This document shows positions 31,499 through 35,308 of a stretch of DNA of 35,308 nucleotides, piece by piece; positions within the stretch are counted from its first letter, which is position 1; each line of letters opens with the position of its first letter. Both the position numbers and the translations under genes were made by a program. Under the pieces are notes generated by a model that saw only the letters and a program-made list of their open reading frames with translations, did no database searches and was not told where the DNA came from. The stretch spans positions 1-35,308 of the forward strand of contig JACQZC010000050.1 of the NCBI GenBank assembly GCA_016207905.1, read 5' to 3'. This DNA comes from Nitrospirota bacterium. Its GTDB lineage: Bacteria > Nitrospirota > Thermodesulfovibrionia > Thermodesulfovibrionales > JdFR-86.

Positions 31499-32843
31499 GA
31501 TACTGATTGTTGAGGACGAAAAGAACATGAGGGAGGTTCTTAAGATTCTCCTTGAGGGAGAAGGCTATGAGGTCGTAACTGCGCATGATGGCATTGACGG
31601 ATTGGGCTGTATCCAAAAGGACATATTTGACCTTGTAATATCGGATATAAAGATGCCAGGTGTAGATGGCTTTGGCATACTCAAGAAACTTCATGAGGTG
31701 TCTCCTGAAACATTTGTAATAATGATTACAGCCTTTGGTACTACTGAGTCTGCTGTTGAGGCAATGAAATTAGGAGCCTACGACTACATCTATAAACCCT
31801 TTAGGATAGACGAAATAAGGCTTATAGTCAAAAACGCTCTGGATAAAAAGAGGCTAAATGCCGAGGTCTCCATCTTAAGGGAGAAGGTTAAAACCGTATA
31901 TGGAGTCGGCAATATTATAGGGAAAAGCCCTGCAATGCAGGAACTAATAAGGCTTATACCAAAGGTTGCACAGAGTGGCTCGAATGTCCTTATCCAAGGG
32001 GAATCTGGCACTGGGAAGGAACTTGTAGCCAATGCACTGCATAACCTAAGCCCGCGGGCAGAAAAAAGCCTTGTTGCCATAAACTGTGCGTCATTGCCTG
32101 AAGGACTGCTTGAGTCAGAGCTTTTCGGTCACATGAAGGGCTCATTCACAGGTGCAGTCCATAATAAGCAGGGGCTTTTTGAGGTTGCTGACAGAGGCAC
32201 ACTCTTTTTAGATGAGGTCGTAGAGATGCCCTTAAATCTTCAGTCAAAACTTCTTAGGGCTATTGAATTAGGAGTATTCAGGCGCGTAGGAGGCACTGAT
32301 GACATCAAGGTCGATGTAAGGATAATTTCAGCCACAAATAAAGACCTGAAAGAGGAGGTTTCAGCAGGTAGGTTTAGGGAAGACCTCTTCTATAGGCTCA
32401 ATGTAGTTCCTCTAAGGATTCTGCCTCTAAGGGAAAGAAAAGGGGATATTCCGCTTTATGTAGAGCATTTCTTAGGCAAGCTATCCGAAAGAAAAAGGCA
32501 GTTCTCAAAAAAGGCAATGAGCCTCTTTATGAGCTATCCATGGAATGGCAATGTCAGAGAGCTTGAAAATGTAATTGAAAGAACCCTGCTTTTTAGCGAT
32601 AAGGATACTATACCCGAAGGGGACCTTCCGCCTGAGATTACAATGTTTCGCCCTGAAGAGAAGATTGCTTTGCCTGATATATCTAAGGGGATAGACATCG
32701 AGGAGGTTATGGGCTCTATAGAAAAGAGCTATATCCTCGAGGCACTTAAGCTTAAAGGAGGCAAAAAAACAGATGCCGCAAAGCTCCTTCGTCTATCCTT
32801 CCGTTCCCTAAGACACAGGCTTCAAAAATACGGAATAAAATGA
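31485..32843 (+). CDS. pilR: Sigma-54-dependent response regulator PilR
   Basis: A 452-residue NtrC-type activator. The receiver domain has phospho-acceptor D54. The AAA+ domain has Walker A GESGTGKE (172-179), FLDE Walker B (241-244), and the sigma-54 contact loop as GSFTGA (219-224) in place of the common GAFTGA. A Fis-type HTH closes the protein (DAAKLLRLSFRSLRHRLQKYGI). It probably regulates pilin genes with sigma-54; no target promoter was found in this window. It converges on fdhD with a three-base gap. Confidence 0.93.
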   Translation: MEKSKILIVEDEKNMREVLKILLEGEGYEVVTAHDGIDGLGCIQKDIFDLVISDIKMPGVDGFGILKKLHEVSPETFVIMITAFGTTESAVEAMKLGAYDYIYKPFRIDEIRLIVKNALDKKRLNAEVSILREKVKTVYGVGNIIGKSPAMQELIRLIPKVAQSGSNVLIQGESGTGKELVANALHNLSPRAEKSLVAINCASLPEGLLESELFGHMKGSFTGAVHNKQGLFEVADRGTLFLDEVVEMPLNLQSKLLRAIELGVFRRVGGTDDIKVDVRIISATNKDLKEEVSAGRFREDLFYRLNVVPLRILPLRERKGDIPLYVEHFLGKLSERKRQFSKKAMSLFMSYPWNGNVRELENVIERTLLFSDKDTIPEGDLPPEITMFRPEEKIALPDISKGIDIEEVMGSIEKSYILEALKLKGGKKTDAAKLLRLSFRSLRHRLQKYGIK

Positions 32844-32846
32844 TTT

Positions 32847-33605
32847 TTATAATATCCTTTCGGGATGCGTATAGACATTAAACCTCCTGCCTCTCAGAAA
32901 ACCTACTGTGGTCAGAGCATTTTTTTCTGCTATAGAGATGGCAAGGTCAGTTGGGGCAGTTTTACTTACTACGATTGGGATGCCCCACCTCGAACACTTA
33001 GAGAGTATCTCCGATGTAAGTCTTCCACTTGTAAGCATTATCTTTCCCTTAAACCCTATATCTTCGATGAGGCAATAACCAATAACCTTGTCCACTGCGT
33101 TATGCCGCCCAATGTCTTCTGCCATGCAAAGAATCTCTTCGGTGTCTGCAAGTGCCGCACTATGAACGCATCCTGTAAGTTTGTAAAGTTCAGATAGTGT
33201 CTGGAACTTGCTATAAAGCTCCCTTAGTTTTTCAGCGCTGATTGTCAATGGGTCAGAGGTGGGCAATGCCTTTTCCCTTTCAGGAAATACCACTCCGCCT
33301 GCACAACCCGATGTTTTGACCCCGCCACTAACATCCACTGTTCCCTCGGCAGTTACATCTGCTTTTACCTCCTCGCCATAGTAGAGTGCTATCCCCTCTG
33401 CACACCACTGACCCCTGATTATATCTTCTGTAGATAGTATTCCCACTACAAGCTCCTTGAGCATTATAGGCGTGCAGTAAAGGCTTAAGACCTCTTTTCC
33501 ATTCACCAATATCCTTAGCCTTTTCTCAACTGCAATTGTGTCTATGACTTCTTTTGATGTGCTGTTAATGATTCTAAGAAGTGTCTTTTTAACTGTCTTG
33601 TCCAC
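32847..33605 (-). CDS. fdhD: Formate dehydrogenase accessory sulfurtransferase FdhD
   Basis: A 252-residue protein that in E. coli passes sulfur from IscS to the molybdenum cofactor of formate dehydrogenase. The key loop reads KTSGCAGG with C101; the second cysteine of the E. coli CxxC pair is glycine here, a change I believe is common outside enterobacteria. The GRHNAVDKVIG and LTSGRLTSEI motifs are present. It starts with GTG, without a clear ribosome site. No formate dehydrogenase gene is in the window, so the client is elsewhere. It faces pilR and has no operon partner here. Confidence 0.93.
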   Translation of the reverse strand: MDKTVKKTLLRIINSTSKEVIDTIAVEKRLRILVNGKEVLSLYCTPIMLKELVVGILSTEDIIRGQWCAEGIALYYGEEVKADVTAEGTVDVSGGVKTSGCAGGVVFPEREKALPTSDPLTISAEKLRELYSKFQTLSELYKLTGCVHSAALADTEEILCMAEDIGRHNAVDKVIGYCLIEDIGFKGKIMLTSGRLTSEILSKCSRWGIPIVVSKTAPTDLAISIAEKNALTTVGFLRGRRFNVYTHPERIL

Positions 33606-33667
33606 AATGAATTATAATCCTTTATGAAGTTCGTGGTCAAAAGAGATATTTTGCTTTTTTTAATCTC

Positions 33668-33871
33668 ATCGATAGAACCATTTCTTTACATCTGCTTTAG
33701 TTTATAGGGGAGGGGGGTGCCTCATAACCCATTGATTTTAAATGATTCCTGCTTCCATTTTAGTTCCGTTTAGTTCCGTTTTGGTTCACTTTTATGCATT
33801 TTATTTGCACTTCTCCACCCTCTGTCTCCTCTTTCGTCGCCCTGAGCCTGTCGCCCTGAGCTTGTCGAAGG
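33668..33871. repeat. Right arm of the long inverted repeat
   Basis: 33741-33871 is a perfect inverted copy of 1-131; 33668-33740 is a weaker inverted match to about 132-205. It fills most of the gap between fdhD and the rlmB-like gene and ends 13 bases before codons homologous to rlmB. No gene lies in it. Confidence 0.9.
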
Positions 33872-33889
33872 GCATCTCCTCTAAACCCT

Positions 33890-34594
33890 GTGTTTGAAGC
33901 ACTGAGGGCTCAAAGAAAGATTAAGGCAATATATATCCACGCAGGAAGACATAAGGATGTGGAAAGACTCAGGAATGAGGCTGAGATAAGAGGGATCCCT
34001 GTCAAGCTGATGAACCGTGCTTTTTTCGATAGCAGGTTTCCAAAAGGCAATCAGGGTGTAGCAGTAGAGGTATCAGAGAGAGGCTATGTAGGGTTTGATG
34101 AGCTCATGGATGTCCCTATAGAAAAAAACGAAAAAGCTTTTTTCCTTATACTCGATGGCATCGAAGACCCGCGAAACCTTGGGGCAATACTCAGGTCCTC
34201 CGAGGCATCGGGAGTTCATGGAGTTATAATCGAAAAGCATAGGTCAGCAAGCCTTAGTCCCGAGACTGTTAAGGCATCTGCAGGTGCCTCTGAATATGTA
34301 GCAGTCTCGATGGTATCGAATATCAAAAATGCAATCGAGGAGATGAAAAAACAGGGCATCTTCGTTTTAGGAGCAGAAGGAGGCTCAAATCTTACTCCAT
34401 ATGACATAGACCTCACTGTGCCCCTCTGTCTTGTAATAGGCTCTGAAGCAAGAGGGCTCAGAATGACTGTTAAAGCCCGATGCGATAAGATAGTTAGCCT
34501 TCCAATGAGAGGAAAAATCGATTCCCTTAATGTCTCGGTGGCTGGAGGCATACTTTTGTATGAGATTTTAAGGCAGAGACTTAGAAAAACTTAG
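33890..34594 (+). CDS. rlmB: TrmH/SpoU 2'-O-methyltransferase (RlmB-like), 5' end lost at the repeat
   Basis: A 234-residue SPOUT enzyme that methylates a ribose in 23S rRNA or tRNA. An N-terminal ribosome-binding-like domain (1-70) is followed by the three SPOUT motifs: GIEDPRNLGAILRSSEASG, LVIGSEARGLR and LPMRGKIDSLNVSVAGGILLYE. Upstream codons read N-P before the GTG, so the family start (G-x-NPVxEALR) is present only from NPV. The first 5-10 residues are replaced by repeat DNA. Translation could start at the GTG (33890), but no ribosome site is seen. It may be functional or freshly impaired. Confidence 0.82.
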   Translation: MFEALRAQRKIKAIYIHAGRHKDVERLRNEAEIRGIPVKLMNRAFFDSRFPKGNQGVAVEVSERGYVGFDELMDVPIEKNEKAFFLILDGIEDPRNLGAILRSSEASGVHGVIIEKHRSASLSPETVKASAGASEYVAVSMVSNIKNAIEEMKKQGIFVLGAEGGSNLTPYDIDLTVPLCLVIGSEARGLRMTVKARCDKIVSLPMRGKIDSLNVSVAGGILLYEILRQRLRKT

Positions 34595-34630
34595 ATTTTT
34601 GAAGAAAATGGCTAAAAATTTAAGTTATTC

Positions 34631-34660
34631 TTGAAATTTCCCTATTGACCATTGTATAAT
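34631..34660 (+). promoter_or_regulatory. Promoter of the tRNA-tuf operon
   Basis: TTGAAA (34631-34636), 18 bases, then TATAAT (34655-34660), with the first tRNA about 55 bases on. The -10 is consensus. It suits a strongly expressed stable-RNA operon. Confidence 0.7.
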
Positions 34661-34715
34661 TTATAAATTATCCTAATAGGTTAGAGCTTTGAAAGGAGTG
34701 GTGTTGCCTTTTTTA

Positions 34716-34788
34716 GCCACCGTAGCTCAGCAGGCAGAGCAGCTGATTTGTAATCAGCGGGTCGGGGGTTCGATTCCCTTCGGTGGCT
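34716..34788 (+). tRNA. tRNA-Thr (TGT)
   Basis: Acceptor GCCACCG pairs with CGGTGGC. The anticodon stem GCTGA/TCAGC encloses loop TTTGTAA, so the anticodon is TGT (reads ACA). Discriminator base is T and CCA is not encoded. First of four tRNAs before tuf, matching thrU in E. coli. Confidence 0.97.
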
Positions 34789-34878
34789 TCTATTCGGGAT
34801 AAATGTCAAGTTGAGGAGGGTTTTAAAATAGTAGAAAACTATGAGGTTAATATCGGTATTGTCTCTTTTTGTGTGGAA

Positions 34879-34960
34879 GGAGAGGTTCCCGAGTGGCTAA
34901 AGGGGACGGGCTGTAAACCCGTTGGCTATGCCTACGGAGGTTCAAATCCTCCCCTCTCCA
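34879..34960 (+). tRNA. tRNA-Tyr (GTA)
   Basis: Acceptor GGAGAGG pairs with CCTCTCC. Anticodon stem ACGGG/CCCGT encloses CTGTAAA, giving anticodon GTA. A long variable arm marks a bacterial class II tyrosine tRNA. The T arm GGAGG/CCTCC is intact. CCA is not encoded. Confidence 0.97.
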
Positions 34961-34984
34961 CTTTGGGATTTGAAATTTTATGGT

Positions 34985-35056
34985 GCGGGAGTAGCTCAGT
35001 GGTAGAGCGTCAGCCTTCCAAGCTGAGGGTCGCGGGTTCGAATCCCGTTTCCCGCT
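34985..35056 (+). tRNA. tRNA-Gly (TCC)
   Basis: Acceptor GCGGGAG pairs with TTCCCGC (one G-T wobble). Anticodon stem TCAGC/GCTGA encloses CTTCCAA, giving TCC (reads GGA). Matches glyT in position. Confidence 0.97.
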
Positions 35057-35073
35057 TCGAAATTATCAGTGCT

Positions 35074-35146
35074 GCCCATGTAGCTCAGTTGGCAGAGCAC
35101 ATCCTTGGTAAGGATGAGGTCACCGGTTCAATCCCGGTCATGGGCT
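35074..35146 (+). tRNA. tRNA-Thr (GGT)
   Basis: Acceptor GCCCATG pairs with CATGGGC. Anticodon stem CATCC/GGATG encloses TTGGTAA, giving GGT (reads ACC/ACT). Matches thrT in position, 35 bases before the tuf ATG. Confidence 0.97.
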
Positions 35147-35181
35147 TAGGAACAGAATTATTATTTAAGGAGGAATAGGTT

Positions 35182-35308
35182 ATGGCTAAGGCAAAGTTCG
35201 AGAGGGTAAAGCCTCATGCAAATGTAGGCACGATAGGGCATGTAGACCATGGGAAAACCACCCTTACTGCGGCTATGACGAAGGTTATGGGCTTTAAGGG
35301 ACTTGCCA
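35182..35308 (+). CDS. tuf: Elongation factor Tu (5' part, runs off the window)
   Basis: The first 42 codons of EF-Tu, which delivers aminoacyl-tRNA to the ribosome: [32 protein letters not shown]. The G1 GTP-binding loop GHVDHGKT is complete. A strong AAGGAGG site (35167-35173) lies eight bases before the ATG. The gene is cut by the window end. tuf is often present twice per genome, which would explain a contig break here. Confidence 0.97.
   Translation, partial: MAKAKFERVKPHANVGTIGHVDHGKTTLTAAMTKVMGFKGLA

Noticed and set aside
32865-33197. Antisense ORF with many cysteines
   Set aside because: It lies fully inside fdhD on the other strand. The cysteines come from the complementary codons of the real gene.
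1-33871. A composite transposon or integrated element bounded by the inverted repeats
   Set aside because: The interior is mostly core genes (ribosomal, arg, pil, def-fmt) with no transposase or integrase. The arms are more likely two copies of a dispersed repeat.
34783-35178. A 131-residue ORF across three tRNAs
   Set aside because: It runs through tRNA-Tyr, tRNA-Gly and tRNA-Thr, which are well supported. The protein has no family pattern.

Overview
The window looks like chromosome from a Gram-negative, moderately AT-rich bacterium. The gene set and order suggest a Nitrospirota- or deltaproteobacteria-like lineage: rplM-rpsI-argC, pilB-pilT-pilC-pilS-pilR, a heptose (LPS) gene, fdhD, moaA and an FmdE-type protein. 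That placement is inference from gene order and protein style, not from a marker tree. The window starts exactly inside a dispersed repeat and stops inside tuf, a gene that is often duplicated. Both ends therefore look like assembly contig ends.

Layout: (1) 1-205 is one arm of a long inverted repeat whose partner lies at about 33668-33871. (2) 268-2785 (+) holds a zinc dehydrogenase, a cupin protein and an RCK-type K+ channel. (3) 4096-2795, 4802-4113 and 5861-4812 (-) form an envelope-sugar-like operon: a second dehydrogenase, an SDR and an HldE-like kinase/nucleotidyltransferase whose C-terminus is cut short. (4) 5990-7165 (+) has a fragment of a molybdopterin-binding protein followed by moaA. 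(5) 7204-12655 (+) is a housekeeping run behind a strong promoter: rplM, rpsI, argC, argJ, a zinc-ribbon protein, def, fmt and a DUF116 protein. (6) 12694-14240 is a small accessory patch with two divergent XRE-type regulators, a structured intergenic leader, a duplicated gene end, and a membrane-anchored coiled-coil protein. (7) 17284-14332 (-) carries two small proteins, a DUF2318 protein and an ABC permease/ATPase pair, resembling part of iron-uptake clusters. (8) 17443-21906 (+) has REP-like repeats, four minor-pilin genes and a large DUF11-type surface protein split by a frameshift. (9) 22087-24372 (+) has Fe/Mn superoxide dismutase, ferredoxin, an FmdE-family protein and argB. (10) 24436-32843 (+) is the type IV pilus motor and control block: two damaged tandem pilB copies, pilT, pilC, pilS and pilR, with fdhD convergent. 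(11) 33890-35308 (+) has an rlmB-like methyltransferase starting right at the repeat arm, then tRNA-Thr, Tyr, Gly, Thr and tuf, the same order as the E. coli thrU-tyrU-glyT-thrT-tufB operon.

The main biological theme is type IV pilus assembly (minor pilins, motor ATPases, platform protein, two-component regulators), with a molybdenum/formate-type thread (moaA, a molybdopterin-binding remnant, fdhD, FmdE-like). The most striking observations are damage events at repeats or paralogous blocks. Both pilB copies carry different deletions next to a 141-bp perfectly identical block. The DUF11 protein has a deletion with a frameshift between repeat units. A REP-like palindrome is translated in frame into a minor pilin. 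A roughly 200-bp inverted repeat arm has replaced the start of rlmB. Some of these could be short-read assembly collapses, and each should be tested with long reads before a biological reading is accepted. I found no CRISPR array, no transposase and no convincing new defence system.
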